This document shows positions 49,320 through 58,480 of a stretch of 64,000 bases of DNA, piece by piece. Each line of letters opens with the position of its first letter. Position 1 is the stretch's first letter. Origin of the DNA: an uncultured Flavobacteriaceae bacterium (lineage in GTDB: Bacteria; Bacteroidota; Bacteroidia; Flavobacteriales; Flavobacteriaceae); the NCBI GenBank assembly GCA_947488345.1, contig CANKZQ010000001.1, forward strand, positions 1-64,000. Direction: 5' to 3'. The notes under the pieces are model-generated. The model saw only the letters and a program-made list of their open reading frames with translations, was not told the DNA's origin and did not search any database. Both the position numbers and the translations under genes were made by a program.

Positions 49320-51698
49320 TTGAAACGAGTTATAGTATTTATATTCCTTTTTATTGGTGCGCAGCTCACAACTGCTCAAATAATATCATTGGATAAAACT
49401 ATTGTAATTTCGGGTAAGGTTATTGACGCACAAACGAGTCAACCCTTAGAGTATGCAACAATCTCATTATTGCGCACTGGTCAGGACAAAGTTATCGGCA
49501 CAACAACCGATAAAAATGGATCATTCAGAATGGACGTAGACGCCGGTGTCTACGTGATTAAAGTTGATTTTTTATCTTTTAAACCCTACAGACTAAAGTC
49601 TAAATTGCTTACAAATGACACAGATTTGGGCATCATTAGCTTAATTTCAGATAACGTTTTAGACGAAGTAGCAATTGACGCTTCTAAAAATTTAGTCGAA
49701 TATGAAATTAATAAAAAAATATACAATGCGTCAGCAGATATTGCGAACGCAGGAGGTACAGCCTTAAACGTTTTAAAAAACACACCATCCGTAAGAGTTA
49801 ATGCTGAGGGGATTATTTCAATAAGAGGTGCAAATCCTACCATTTTGATCGATGGTAAACCACAATTTAATCTAGACAACAGCTTTGATTTTTTAAAATC
49901 GTTTCCTTCAAATAGCATTGATAAAGTTGAAATTATTACACGATCGGCTAAGTATAGTAGTAGCGGTGGGGCTATCTTAAATATTATTACCAAAAAGAAT
50001 AAGAACCAGGCATACAGCGGTTCGTTCGAAGCCCACACTGGTATACCTGATAATCATGGAGGCTCTATTTTTTTTAATAAAAAAACCGATCACGTTAATC
50101 TATTCTCTACAGTTAGTTTTACGAACTCACAAAGAGAGAAAACAATCGATATTGAACAACCTTTATTAAATCTATTCGAAGAGAGTACTCAAGATAGGCA
50201 GAGAAATAATTTCTTACTGAATCTTGGGAGTGATTTTTATTTAAATTCAAAGAATACTTTGACGGCATCTTTTTTAATTAACAACAGTAAAAAGGACAAT
50301 CATTTTTCTATTGTTTCGAGAGAATTCGATAGAAACACTGACGAAAATGACAAGTATACGAAGCTAGAACTGCAATTAGGTTACACACTAGAATTAAATG
50401 ATAAAGGACAAAAGATCAAATTGAGTTTGAATTACGAAAACACGAATTCAGACAATCAATCAGATATTATAGAAAGTGATAAGCCTTTTTCGACTGATAT
50501 TCTTCAGGAGTTTACAAAAGATCAGCAGTTGAACAACTTTCTGGCACAGCTCGACTATACCTTACCCCTCAGTAAAAACAAAAATATAGAATTAGGGTAC
50601 AAAGGTACATTTCGTAGTTTCACAAACGCTTATCAAGTAGTTGAATTTGACAATGTCTTAAATACGAATGCTATTCTCGAAAATTTTGATGATGTGTATA
50701 GTTATGATGAAAATATACATGGCTTTTATGCGCAATACAATGCCACTCAAGACAAGCTTTCATATTCTCTAGGTCTGCGCACAGAAATAAGTGATGTTGC
50801 CAGCAACGAGCAAAATAATGGTATCATGGTTAATAAAACCTTTACAGATTTCTTTCCATCTGCTAGTATTGCCTATGAAATAAGCGATAATAGTCATATC
50901 TCGGCAAATTATAATCGATCTATCGAAAGACCCTTGGTACCTCAGCTTAATCCTTTTATCTCTTTTGCCTACCAACGATTTCAGACCATAGGAAATCCCA
51001 ATTTAAATCCATTTTACGGTGATTATTTTGAACTATTATTTGATACCCAGATCAAAGGTGTAACGATTGCGTCTGCACTATTTTTGAACAATCAACAAGA
51101 TCAAGCCCTATCTATATTAGAAAATACAGGTTTACAAACTAATAATGGCGATGAAATATTTACACGAAAATTCATCAATAGCGGAAACAAAAATATTGTC
51201 GGTTTAGATTTAGACGTCACCGTGAAACCTTTTAAAGGTTTGCGTTTAAATGGTTATGTTAGTCCATATCAATTTGAGATAAAAAATGCCATAGATGATG
51301 CGTACAACTTTAAAAATACAGTGTGGTATGCTGAGGGCTCTGCTTTAATATCTTTAAATAATGGTTTCAAATTTAGTGTTTCTCATAAATATCAATCTCC
51401 TATTGTTAATGGGTTGAGTGAACTGAGAACTATAAATTTCACAAATCTTACATTGAGTAAAAATCTCTTTAAGAACAACGCCACCATTACTTTTAGAGCT
51501 GTTGATGTTTTTAAAACCAAACGCTTCAATTATGTCTCTACTGAAGCCAGCACCCTAACAAGGCATAATGTTTTCTTCGAAAATCAATATAGTTTGACCT
51601 TCTCTTATTTCTTTAATCAAAAAAGAAAAAGTTCGAAAGATCGAAGTAAAGATTTGAACAAAGATGATTTAGAAGATAAACAGGATAAGAAATTATAA
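49320..51698 (+). CDS. TonB-type outer-membrane barrel with CarboxypepD-like domain (paralogue 1)
   Basis: This 792-residue protein starts at a TTG (49320) that opens directly with a signal peptide, MKRVIVFIFLFIGAQLTTAQ; no ATG gives this. The N-terminal carboxypeptidase-regulatory-like domain (about 25-120: VISGKVIDAQTSQPLEYATISLL) is followed by a plug-like domain (VLKNTPSVRVNAEGIISIRGANPTILIDGK, 153-182) and a long barrel (about 230-770). It matches the OMP_b-brl_3-like outer-membrane family of Bacteroidota rather than SusC. A TonB box is not evident. It shares layout and sequence with the second paralogue at 52176. The substrate is unknown. Confidence 0.85.
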   Translation: MKRVIVFIFLFIGAQLTTAQIISLDKTIVISGKVIDAQTSQPLEYATISLLRTGQDKVIGTTTDKNGSFRMDVDAGVYVIKVDFLSFKPYRLKSKLLTNDTDLGIISLISDNVLDEVAIDASKNLVEYEINKKIYNASADIANAGGTALNVLKNTPSVRVNAEGIISIRGANPTILIDGKPQFNLDNSFDFLKSFPSNSIDKVEIITRSAKYSSSGGAILNIITKKNKNQAYSGSFEAHTGIPDNHGGSIFFNKKTDHVNLFSTVSFTNSQREKTIDIEQPLLNLFEESTQDRQRNNFLLNLGSDFYLNSKNTLTASFLINNSKKDNHFSIVSREFDRNTDENDKYTKLELQLGYTLELNDKGQKIKLSLNYENTNSDNQSDIIESDKPFSTDILQEFTKDQQLNNFLAQLDYTLPLSKNKNIELGYKGTFRSFTNAYQVVEFDNVLNTNAILENFDDVYSYDENIHGFYAQYNATQDKLSYSLGLRTEISDVASNEQNNGIMVNKTFTDFFPSASIAYEISDNSHISANYNRSIERPLVPQLNPFISFAYQRFQTIGNPNLNPFYGDYFELLFDTQIKGVTIASALFLNNQQDQALSILENTGLQTNNGDEIFTRKFINSGNKNIVGLDLDVTVKPFKGLRLNGYVSPYQFEIKNAIDDAYNFKNTVWYAEGSALISLNNGFKFSVSHKYQSPIVNGLSELRTINFTNLTLSKNLFKNNATITFRAVDVFKTKRFNYVSTEASTLTRHNVFFENQYSLTFSYFFNQKRKSSKDRSKDLNKDDLEDKQDKKL

Positions 51699-51707
51699 GG
51701 CACAAAA

Positions 51708-51731
51708 AAAAGGATGACACATCATCCTTTT
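51708..51731. terminator. Bidirectional terminator after barrel paralogue 1
   Basis: AAAGGATGA (51709-51717) pairs with TCATCCTTT (51722-51730) around a CACA loop, flanked by A and T runs. It serves the barrel gene on the plus strand and the short minus-strand gene that ends at 51755. Confidence 0.8.
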
Positions 51732-51754
51732 CAATATATATGCTTTAATATATG

Positions 51755-51919
51755 TTACTTTTTATTCTTTTTCGCAGCTCTTTTCAATTTCCATTCTTCA
51801 ATTGCTGATCCAAACACCCAATAAGGTATAACAAAGGTTAATAAAAAAATCATCAACCAAAATCCCATTGTAAGAACTGATAAGAAAATTAAAAAGCCAG
51901 AGAATTGTTCGATTTCCAT
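51755..51919 (-). CDS. 54-residue single-helix membrane protein
   Basis: From the ATG at 51919 this short gene encodes 54 residues, with a hydrophilic start (MEIEQFSG), a hydrophobic region of about 28 residues (about 9-37, FLIFLSVLTMGFWL then FLLTFVIPYW) and a very basic tail (KLKRAAKKNKK). Too short for standard gene finding, it has a sensible reading frame, an intergenic position and a terminator 24 bases downstream. It lies on the opposite strand between two TonB-type barrel paralogues. It is probably a real small membrane protein of unknown function. Confidence 0.65.
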   Translation of the reverse strand: MEIEQFSGFLIFLSVLTMGFWLMIFLLTFVIPYWVFGSAIEEWKLKRAAKKNKK

Positions 51920-52175
51920 AAGTGTTTATTCTTTCATTAAGTTGCACAAAAATAAACATATTTTTTGATAAATAAATTATGATACCCTATTTTTTTAAGA
52001 AGATCCATTTTGATGAAAAAAGGAATGCTTAGCATAGGTATTTCACAACCAATTTCAAATCAAACATTAGACTTAAATCATTCGGTTCTTTTAACACATT
52101 TTTAACTAAAACTAAATTAAACCAAAGTAATTTTCGGCGGTCTAAGTAATTCAAATTTTACCCTATTCGACTTCG
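51920..52175. other. Non-coding stretch before barrel paralogue 2
   Basis: This stretch should hold the divergent promoters of the 54-residue protein gene and paralogue 2. A near-match box, TAATTTTC, lies near 52128 on the plus strand, and a comparable TAATTTCG precedes the first paralogue (49292-49299). A 30-codon frame starting ATGAAAAAAGGA near 52013 is not supported. I see no RNA gene or clear repeat. Confidence 0.3.
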
Positions 52176-54614
52176 ATGAAAAACTACTTTAAATTAACGT
52201 TCGCACTTTTATTTTGTTACATTCAGTGTACATATGCACAACGGCCTCAAAACAAGAATGCTTCAAGTAAAAAAGTCGAAATTACTGGTAAGGTGATAGA
52301 TAATGACACAAAACAACCACTTGAATACGCTACGGTGGTATTAACATCGATCAAAAACAAAAAAATTTCTGGTGGATTGACCGATAAGAATGGTAATTTC
52401 AATATAGAAGTGATTACTGGTATGTATAATGTTTCTATTGAATTTATTTCGTTTAAGACCTATAAGATCAACAGTACCACCATTGCATCAAACACAAATT
52501 TAGGAACGATTAGTCTTGTTGCAGATAGTGAAAGTTTAGATGAAGTAGAAATCATTGCAGAAAAAACAACGGTAGAGATCCGTTTAGATAAAAAAATCTA
52601 TAATGTTGGTAAAGACTTGACTGTTCGAGGTGGTACCGTGAGTGACGTCTTGGACAATGTGCCCTCTGTTTCTGTCGATGTTGAAGGAAATGTCGCTTTA
52701 CGCGGAAACGACAATGTTCGTATTCTTATCAATGGAAAACCATCTGGCCTTGTTGGATTAAACTCGACGGATGCTTTGAGACAATTACCTGCAGATGCCA
52801 TTGAAAAAGTAGAAGTTATTACATCGCCTTCGGCTCGATATGATGCAGAAGGAACAGCCGGAATTCTAAACATCATTCTGAGAAGGAGTAAAATACAAGG
52901 ATTAAATGGAGCCCTTACAACCAATATCGGTTATCCTACATCAGGTGGTATTTCTGGTAACCTAAATTATAGAACGGGAGATTTTAATTTTTTCACCACT
53001 TCTGGATATAACTACAGAGAAGTTCCAGGGAATTCTTTCACTTCAAATGAGTTTATAAATACCAACCCTAGTACGTTTTTAGAAGAATCTAGAAATTTTG
53101 ATAGAATCCGCAAAGGATTAAGCATCAATACTGGTGTTGAATGGTATGTCAATGAAACGGCCTCCATTACAGCGTCTGTTGTATTTAGAGAAAGTGATAA
53201 TGAAAGTAATACAACAAATGAGATTTTACAGCGAGATATACTCGGAAATGAAACAAATACGGTACGACTAGATCCTGAACTTGAAGATGATAAAACAGTT
53301 CAATTCTCCCTAAATTTCGATAAGAATTTTAAAATTGACGGGCATAAATTAACATTCGATTTTCAGTTTGAAGAGAGTTCTGAAGATGAAAATTCTTTAA
53401 TAAATCAAGATGGTTTAGACGTTGAAGAGGTGGCCACACTTGAAGATCAGCAACGTATTTTACTACAAACAGATTATGTACTACCGATAGGAGAAAAAAC
53501 CCAATTCGAATTAGGGTACAGAGGTAATTTTAATACACTAGATACCGATTACGCTGTAGCCGTTAATGAAGGTGGAACTTTTGTGTTGAATACCGACTTG
53601 AGTAACAATCTTATCTATCGCGAATATGTAAATGCCCTTTATTCGCAATATGGAAGTAAACGTGAAAAGTTTTCTTATCTAATTGGATTGAGATTAGAAG
53701 CAACTCGAATAACAATTGATCAAGTCACAACAAATGATCGTCAGGTGAAAAGTTATGCCAACCTATTCCCTACAATTAACTTGGGATATGAGATCAACGA
53801 AAATGAAAGTTTTACTTTAGGCTATAACCGACGTATTCGACGGCCACGATCGCGATTTATAAATCCTTTCCCTTCCAGATCGAGTGCGACAAATTTATTT
53901 CAAGGAAATCCAGATATTGATCCGAGTATATCGGATGGTTTTGATTTGGGATATCTCAATCGAATGGGGAAATTAACATTAAATACCTCTATCTATTTTC
54001 AACGTGCCACCGATGCCTTTAACTTTATTAGTCAAGATACTGGAGAAACAGTAGACCTTAACGGGCAACAAGTGCCAGTAATTAGAAGAACGCCTATTAA
54101 CTTAGCGACAAATGATCGCTATGGATTTGAATTTACACTTACCTATAATCCGAGTAAAAAATGGCGTGTTAATGGTAATTTTAATCTGTTTAAATCGATT
54201 ACCAAAGGAGATTTTGAAGGAGAAAATTTTGATGCAGATAATACGAGTTGGTTTATTCGGTTAAACAATAAAGTAACGCTACCAGGAAAAGTAGACTGGC
54301 AAACGAGATTATCTTATAGAGGACCTAGTGAAAATGCTCAAAATAAACGAGAAGGTATTTTCTCAACGAATATGGCTTTTAGCAAAGATTTATTTAAAGA
54401 GAAAGCTTCTTTAGCTTTTAACATAAGTGATCTTTTCAATACACGCAAGAGAAAATCAGAAACATTTACGCCCACTTTTATGGGCACCAGTGAATTTCAA
54501 TGGAGAGAACGAAGTTTTAATCTATCATTTACGTATCGATTCAATCAAAAGAAAAAGCGTTCACAAAGACAGCGTAATGACGACGGTGGTGACGGCGAAG
54601 AATTTGGAACTTAA
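52176..54614 (+). CDS. TonB-type outer-membrane barrel with CarboxypepD-like domain (paralogue 2)
   Basis: This 812-residue protein has a signal peptide (LTFALLFCYIQCTYAQ), a carboxypeptidase-regulatory-like domain (about 35-125: ITGKVIDNDTKQPLEYATVVL), a plug-like domain with VLDNVPSVSVDVEGNVALRGNDNVRILINGKPSG (residues 160-193) and a barrel to the C-terminal SFTYRFNQ, followed by a basic, charged tail of about 25 residues (KKKRSQRQRNDDGGDGEEFGT). It is clearly homologous over its length to the barrel gene at 49320. Such proteins are likely nutrient or siderophore-related outer-membrane receptors, but the ligand is unknown. Confidence 0.88.
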   Translation: MKNYFKLTFALLFCYIQCTYAQRPQNKNASSKKVEITGKVIDNDTKQPLEYATVVLTSIKNKKISGGLTDKNGNFNIEVITGMYNVSIEFISFKTYKINSTTIASNTNLGTISLVADSESLDEVEIIAEKTTVEIRLDKKIYNVGKDLTVRGGTVSDVLDNVPSVSVDVEGNVALRGNDNVRILINGKPSGLVGLNSTDALRQLPADAIEKVEVITSPSARYDAEGTAGILNIILRRSKIQGLNGALTTNIGYPTSGGISGNLNYRTGDFNFFTTSGYNYREVPGNSFTSNEFINTNPSTFLEESRNFDRIRKGLSINTGVEWYVNETASITASVVFRESDNESNTTNEILQRDILGNETNTVRLDPELEDDKTVQFSLNFDKNFKIDGHKLTFDFQFEESSEDENSLINQDGLDVEEVATLEDQQRILLQTDYVLPIGEKTQFELGYRGNFNTLDTDYAVAVNEGGTFVLNTDLSNNLIYREYVNALYSQYGSKREKFSYLIGLRLEATRITIDQVTTNDRQVKSYANLFPTINLGYEINENESFTLGYNRRIRRPRSRFINPFPSRSSATNLFQGNPDIDPSISDGFDLGYLNRMGKLTLNTSIYFQRATDAFNFISQDTGETVDLNGQQVPVIRRTPINLATNDRYGFEFTLTYNPSKKWRVNGNFNLFKSITKGDFEGENFDADNTSWFIRLNNKVTLPGKVDWQTRLSYRGPSENAQNKREGIFSTNMAFSKDLFKEKASLAFNISDLFNTRKRKSETFTPTFMGTSEFQWRERSFNLSFTYRFNQKKKRSQRQRNDDGGDGEEFGT

Positions 54615-54644
54615 AGCACTTTTCAAATTAATTTAAAAATACGC

Positions 54645-54675
54645 TTGTTACAACTTGATATAGTTATTATTTTTG
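54645..54675 (+). promoter_or_regulatory. Promoter of the DedA-like gene
   Basis: TTG (54645-54647) and TATTTTTG (54668-54675), with 20 bases between them, fit the Bacteroidota promoter consensus. The -7 box lies after the first possible TTG start codon (54645) and rules it out, leaving the ATG at 54690. Confidence 0.6.
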
Positions 54676-54689
54676 CAGGTTCAAAGAAG

Positions 54690-55322
54690 ATGCTCATGGG
54701 AAAAAGAGAAAAAGGAAAAACTCAAAAAAAATCAAGATTTAGACTCTTGCACCAGTACTATACGTACACTGGATTTTATGCATTTGTAGGTAAAAGTGTC
54801 AAAAAATCTATCATTCCGATCCTACTTATTGTCCTTGCTTTATTTTTGTTGAATAAGTATGTTTTTAATATTAACGATGGATTAAAGCTAATTACTGAGA
54901 CTTTTTCTACGACAGGTATCTTTACCGTATTTTTCTTATCGGAATCATTTCTAGGGTTGATTCCTCCTGAAATTTTTATTGCTTGGTCCAAAAAAACAAG
55001 TGAACCTATACTCTATTTAAGTGCTTTGGCATGTTTATCTTATATTGGTGGTATTATCTCCTTTTTTATTGGAAAATCGATTGCTCAAATAAAATCTGTA
55101 AAGCATTATTTTGAAAATAAAATGGCAAAACAATTGAAAAACACGCGTAAATGGGGTGGTTTTTTAATTGTTGCAGGAGCCTTATTACCCATCCCCTTCT
55201 CAATTACCTGCATTGCAGCTGGTATGATAAAATACCCTTTTAAAAGCTTACTATTGTTTGGATCACTGCGTTTTGTGCGATTTGCTGTTTATGCCATCGC
55301 CATTTTTCAAATTGTTAGCTAA
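54690..55322 (+). CDS. DedA/VTT-like membrane protein
   Basis: The start is the ATG at 54690 (MLMGKREKG; 210 residues) or the ATG six bases later; the upstream promoter excludes the earlier TTG. After a basic N-terminus (about 1-40) the protein has about five membrane helices: IPILLIVLALFLL, TTGIFTVFFLSESFLGLIPPEIFIAWS, LYLSALACLSYIGGIISFFIG, GGFLIVAGALLPIPFSITCIAAGM and FGSLRFVRFAVYAI. The E-(S/T)-x-x-P-x-P-E and G-A-x-x-P-x-P segments resemble the VTT/SNARE-associated (DedA, YqaA) lipid-transport family. Its partners are unknown. It precedes fumC by 55 bases. Confidence 0.8.
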   Translation: MLMGKREKGKTQKKSRFRLLHQYYTYTGFYAFVGKSVKKSIIPILLIVLALFLLNKYVFNINDGLKLITETFSTTGIFTVFFLSESFLGLIPPEIFIAWSKKTSEPILYLSALACLSYIGGIISFFIGKSIAQIKSVKHYFENKMAKQLKNTRKWGGFLIVAGALLPIPFSITCIAAGMIKYPFKSLLLFGSLRFVRFAVYAIAIFQIVS

Positions 55323-55377
55323 AAATAAGTACGCTCCAGAGCTATTTTGTAACTTTACACTTTTAAATTAAACCTTC

Positions 55378-56775
55378 ATGAAATACAGAATTGAAAAAGA
55401 TACTATGGGTAAGGTAGAAGTACCTGCTGATAAATATTGGGGTGCACAAACAGAGCGTTCTCGTAACAATTTTAAAATTGGAGCACCAGCTTCAATGCCT
55501 TTAGAAATAGTCTATGGTTTCGCCTATTTAAAAAAAGCAGCGGCTTATACAAATTGTGAGCTCGGTGTACTTACAGAAGACAAACGGAACCTTATTGGGG
55601 CCGTTTGCGATGAGATCCTTGAAGGTAAACATGATGATCAATTTCCATTAGTGATTTGGCAAACAGGCTCTGGAACTCAAAGTAATATGAACGTAAATGA
55701 AGTAATTGCAAATCGGGCACACGAACTTGCAGGTAAAGTGATCGGTGAAGGAGAAAAAACAATACAACCAAATGATGATGTGAATAAATCGCAATCTTCA
55801 AATGATACATTTCCTACCGGAATGCATATTGCTTGTTATAAAATGATTGTGGAAACTACCATTCCTGGAGTTCAAAAACTAAGAGATACTTTACATCAAA
55901 AATCCCAAGAGTTTGCCAATGTTGTAAAAATAGGTCGTACGCATTTAATGGACGCTACTCCATTGACAGTCGGACAAGAATTTTCAGGATACGTTTCACA
56001 ATTAGACCATGGACTAAAAGCGTTGAAAAACACATTAGAGCACCTTTCCGAATTGGCCTTAGGAGGAACCGCAGTAGGTACCGGGTTAAACACTCCAAAT
56101 GGTTATGATGTCTTAGTAGCAAAATATATAGCTGAATTTACAAAGCTTCCGTTTAAAACTGCCGAGAATAAATTTGAAGCATTAGCTGCGCATGATGCCA
56201 TCGTAGAATCACATGGCGCCTTAAAACAATTAGCCGTATCTCTCAATAAAATCACCAACGATATTCGAATGATGGCATCTGGACCACGTTCTGGCATTGG
56301 TGAATTAATTATTCCTGCAAATGAACCAGGAAGCTCTATTATGCCAGGAAAAGTAAATCCTACGCAAGTAGAAGCAATTACAATGGTTTGCGCACAGGTC
56401 ATGGGAAATGACGTTGCTATCACCGTTGGCGGTGCACAAGGCCATTATGAATTGAACGTTTTCAAGCCGATGATGGCTGCGAATTTGCTGCATTCGGCGA
56501 GACTTATCGCTGATGCTTGTGTGTCTTTTAACGATAATTGTGCTGTTGGAATTGAACCAAATGAGAAAGTTATTAATGAGCTACTTAATAATTCGTTGAT
56601 GTTAGTTACTGCGTTGAACACCAAAATTGGGTATTATAAAGCCGCTGAGATTGCAAATACAGCTCATGAAAATGGTACCACATTAAAAGAAGAAGCTGTA
56701 CGTCTTGGTTATGTGACTGCCGAGCAATATGACGAATGGGTGAAACCTGAAGATATGACTGGAAGTCTTAAATAG
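55378..56775 (+). CDS. fumC: Class II fumarate hydratase
   Basis: This 465-residue cytoplasmic enzyme interconverts fumarate and L-malate in the citric acid cycle. The fumarase/aspartase signature [13 protein letters not shown] is intact. The substrate-binding [18 protein letters not shown] and the [20 protein letters not shown] region are also present. The length and homotetrameric class II architecture match FumC; aspartase would differ at several active-site positions. The gene has no tight operon partner upstream, and the guanine deaminase gene follows 18 bases later, so they may be cotranscribed. Confidence 0.96.
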   Translation: MKYRIEKDTMGKVEVPADKYWGAQTERSRNNFKIGAPASMPLEIVYGFAYLKKAAAYTNCELGVLTEDKRNLIGAVCDEILEGKHDDQFPLVIWQTGSGTQSNMNVNEVIANRAHELAGKVIGEGEKTIQPNDDVNKSQSSNDTFPTGMHIACYKMIVETTIPGVQKLRDTLHQKSQEFANVVKIGRTHLMDATPLTVGQEFSGYVSQLDHGLKALKNTLEHLSELALGGTAVGTGLNTPNGYDVLVAKYIAEFTKLPFKTAENKFEALAAHDAIVESHGALKQLAVSLNKITNDIRMMASGPRSGIGELIIPANEPGSSIMPGKVNPTQVEAITMVCAQVMGNDVAITVGGAQGHYELNVFKPMMAANLLHSARLIADACVSFNDNCAVGIEPNEKVINELLNNSLMLVTALNTKIGYYKAAEIANTAHENGTTLKEEAVRLGYVTAEQYDEWVKPEDMTGSLK

Positions 56776-56793
56776 ATCATAACACTATATAAT

Positions 56794-57336
56794 ATGTGTA
56801 ATACGTTCAATAAAAAATTCTTAGACGAAGCTGCAAAAGCCCAAGAAAACACGAGTTCAATGCCGAATACAAATAAAGAATTTATGAGTGAGGCTGTAAA
56901 AGCGGCTTTAAAAGGAATGGCGAATAATGAAGGTGGACCTTTTGGGTGTATTATTGTAAAAAATGGTGAAATAATTGGTCGTGGCAATAATAAAGTGACC
57001 TCAACAAATGATCCAACTGCTCACGCTGAAATTACAGCAATTAGAGATGCTTGTAGGCATTTAAATGATTTTCAATTAGAAGATTGCATTATTTACACCT
57101 CTTGCGAACCTTGTCCAATGTGTCTTGGTGCTATTTATTGGGCAAGACCGAAAAAAGTATACTACGGTAGCAATCAACAGGACGCTGCCGATATAGGTTT
57201 TGATGATGAATTTATTTATAAAGAAATTCCATTACCTTATGAAAAACGTAGTATTCCGTTTGAACAATGCGCTCGTGATATTGCACTAGAACCATTTCAA
57301 AAATGGTCTGAGAAAGAGGATAAGATTGAGTACTAG
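56794..57336 (+). CDS. guaD: Guanine deaminase (cytidine deaminase fold)
   Basis: This 180-residue enzyme converts guanine to xanthine. The zinc site is H77 with catalytic E79 (TAHAEITAIR), C107 and C110 (CEPCPMC). The following LGAIYWARPKKVYYGS and GFDDEFIYKEI match Bacillus GuaD, including the C-terminal segment. The first 22 residues (NKKFLDEAAKA...) resemble the following NKEFMSEAVKA, so the 5' end may be duplicated; the internal ATG at 56860 would give a protein of normal Bacillus length (158). It overlaps the next gene by four bases at its 3' end. Confidence 0.9.
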   Translation: MCNTFNKKFLDEAAKAQENTSSMPNTNKEFMSEAVKAALKGMANNEGGPFGCIIVKNGEIIGRGNNKVTSTNDPTAHAEITAIRDACRHLNDFQLEDCIIYTSCEPCPMCLGAIYWARPKKVYYGSNQQDAADIGFDDEFIYKEIPLPYEKRSIPFEQCARDIALEPFQKWSEKEDKIEY

Positions 57337-57689
57337 AGTTCTCTCCAAGGAATTGTACGTAAATCGTACACACGAGGTATATATTTATATAAATCTCGAT
57401 CTCTGTACGACTCATAAGACATATTCGAAGCGGTTCTTCCAATATTTCTCAAATCTACATTGAAAACACCATCTCTGATACTTTCTTGATTTATAAAAAG
57501 AAATTTAAACTTTTTTAAATCTAACGTTTCTACCATTGGCTTTTCATAAGTAAATGTATACGGCGCTTTCATATCAAACGTAAAAATACTAACAGGTATC
57601 TCCCGCTCAAATGAAAAATTTTCTTTTTCTTGAGAGAAAGATGTCAGATAAATACTAAAGCAACAAATAAAAAGAAGGCTTCGAATCAT
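57333..57689 (-). CDS. Small secreted hypothetical protein
   Basis: This 118-residue protein has a signal peptide (MIRSLLFICCFSIYLTSFSQ). The mature part is charged and beta-rich (FSFEREIPVSIFTFDMKAPYTFTYE) and has no known motif; the final RIYDLRTIPWREL-like end is aromatic (PRVYDLRTIPWREL). It overlaps guaD convergently by four bases. A 59-residue gene lies upstream on the same strand with a 23-base gap. Function unknown; a periplasmic or surface role is likely. Confidence 0.62.
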   Translation of the reverse strand: MIRSLLFICCFSIYLTSFSQEKENFSFEREIPVSIFTFDMKAPYTFTYEKPMVETLDLKKFKFLFINQESIRDGVFNVDLRNIGRTASNMSYESYRDRDLYKYIPRVYDLRTIPWREL

Positions 57690-57712
57690 TATATCATAAA
57701 GTTACAAAAAAA

Positions 57713-57892
57713 TTATAACTCCAAACTTCTTCCACTACTCATCATTTTTAGATGGTCTAGGTAGTTTTGATATTCTTCAATTTTAGAGAGACTATTTTTG
57801 CATTTCTTGTAGGGTGAAAAGCGTTTTTTTCTCTTTTTTCTATTCGTTTTTTGTTCTGTAGGGTCAAAGATTTTTTCCATGTTTAGCGACAT
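57713..57892 (-). CDS. 59-residue basic protein
   Basis: The frame from the ATG at 57892 encodes 59 residues; an internal ATG at 57880 gives 55. The sequence is very basic in the middle (KTNRKKRKKRF, KKCKN) and ends in a helical stretch (SLSKIEEYQNYLDHLKMM) and SGRSLEL. It lies 34 bases after the DinB-like gene and 23 bases before a secreted protein gene on the same strand, so it looks like a member of that run. The basic composition suggests RNA or ribosome contact, but this is a guess. No family recognised. Confidence 0.55.
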   Translation of the reverse strand: MSLNMEKIFDPTEQKTNRKKRKKRFSPYKKCKNSLSKIEEYQNYLDHLKMMSSGRSLEL

Positions 57893-57926
57893 TTATTACT
57901 CCTCAATAACGTTTAGACCAACTAGT

Positions 57927-58445
57927 TTATTGTAAATATCTTTCTTTGAGTACGTTCACATGATGTAACGCATGCCCGGAAATTATATAACCAGCGGCCC
58001 TCACAGACATTAATGAATCACTAGCCTTACCAATAACTTTTAGGGTCTCCGCGTCAAAACTCTTGAATAATACAATACTAGATTTACGTACCAAAACAAG
58101 CTCTTCTAATAGGGCATCAAACTCTCTAGAATTTGCGTTGGCAGTTGCATTAAACTCGTCTTGATCAAAACCAGGTAAATTAATGGTATCTCTCCGCGCA
58201 AAACGCAAGGCTCTATAAGCGAATATACGTTCTGTGTCAATAATATGTTGAACTAGTTGTTTGACCGTCCATTTACCCTCCGCATAGCTATAGAGTTCTT
58301 TCTCTTTAGGAACGCCCTTCAAAGTGTTGAGAATATCATTTAATGAGTCGCTCATATTTTCAATAACTCCTTTACCATTTTCGACTAGTGTCTGAATATA
58401 AGGCGTATAATAACTGTTATATTCGTTCTCGTTTAATTGTAACAT
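57927..58445 (-). CDS. DinB-like metal-binding protein
   Basis: The start is the ATG at 58445 (MLQLNENEYN; 172 residues); the longer frame from 58490 would overlap hutI. The DinB/YfiT four-helix fold is seen: KWTVKQLVQHIIDTERIFAYRALRFARRD holds one His, and HALHHVNVLKERY near the C-terminus holds the others. Such proteins are thiol-transferase or damage-inducible in some bacteria (bacillithiol S-transferase-like). The substrate is unknown. It is divergent from hutI with a 35-base gap, so promoters must overlap. Confidence 0.85.
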   Translation of the reverse strand: MLQLNENEYNSYYTPYIQTLVENGKGVIENMSDSLNDILNTLKGVPKEKELYSYAEGKWTVKQLVQHIIDTERIFAYRALRFARRDTINLPGFDQDEFNATANANSREFDALLEELVLVRKSSIVLFKSFDAETLKVIGKASDSLMSVRAAGYIISGHALHHVNVLKERYLQ

Positions 58446-58480
58446 ATTTCGATTATATTTACTACGAATATAAGTGATAA

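Noticed and set aside
52013-52105. About 30-codon frame in the gap before barrel paralogue 2.
   Set aside because: It is short, with no helix, signal or conserved motif, and ends before the promoter region.
54645-54689. TTG-started extension of the DedA-like protein.
   Set aside because: It covers the promoter box TATTTTTG and the -33 element of the gene.
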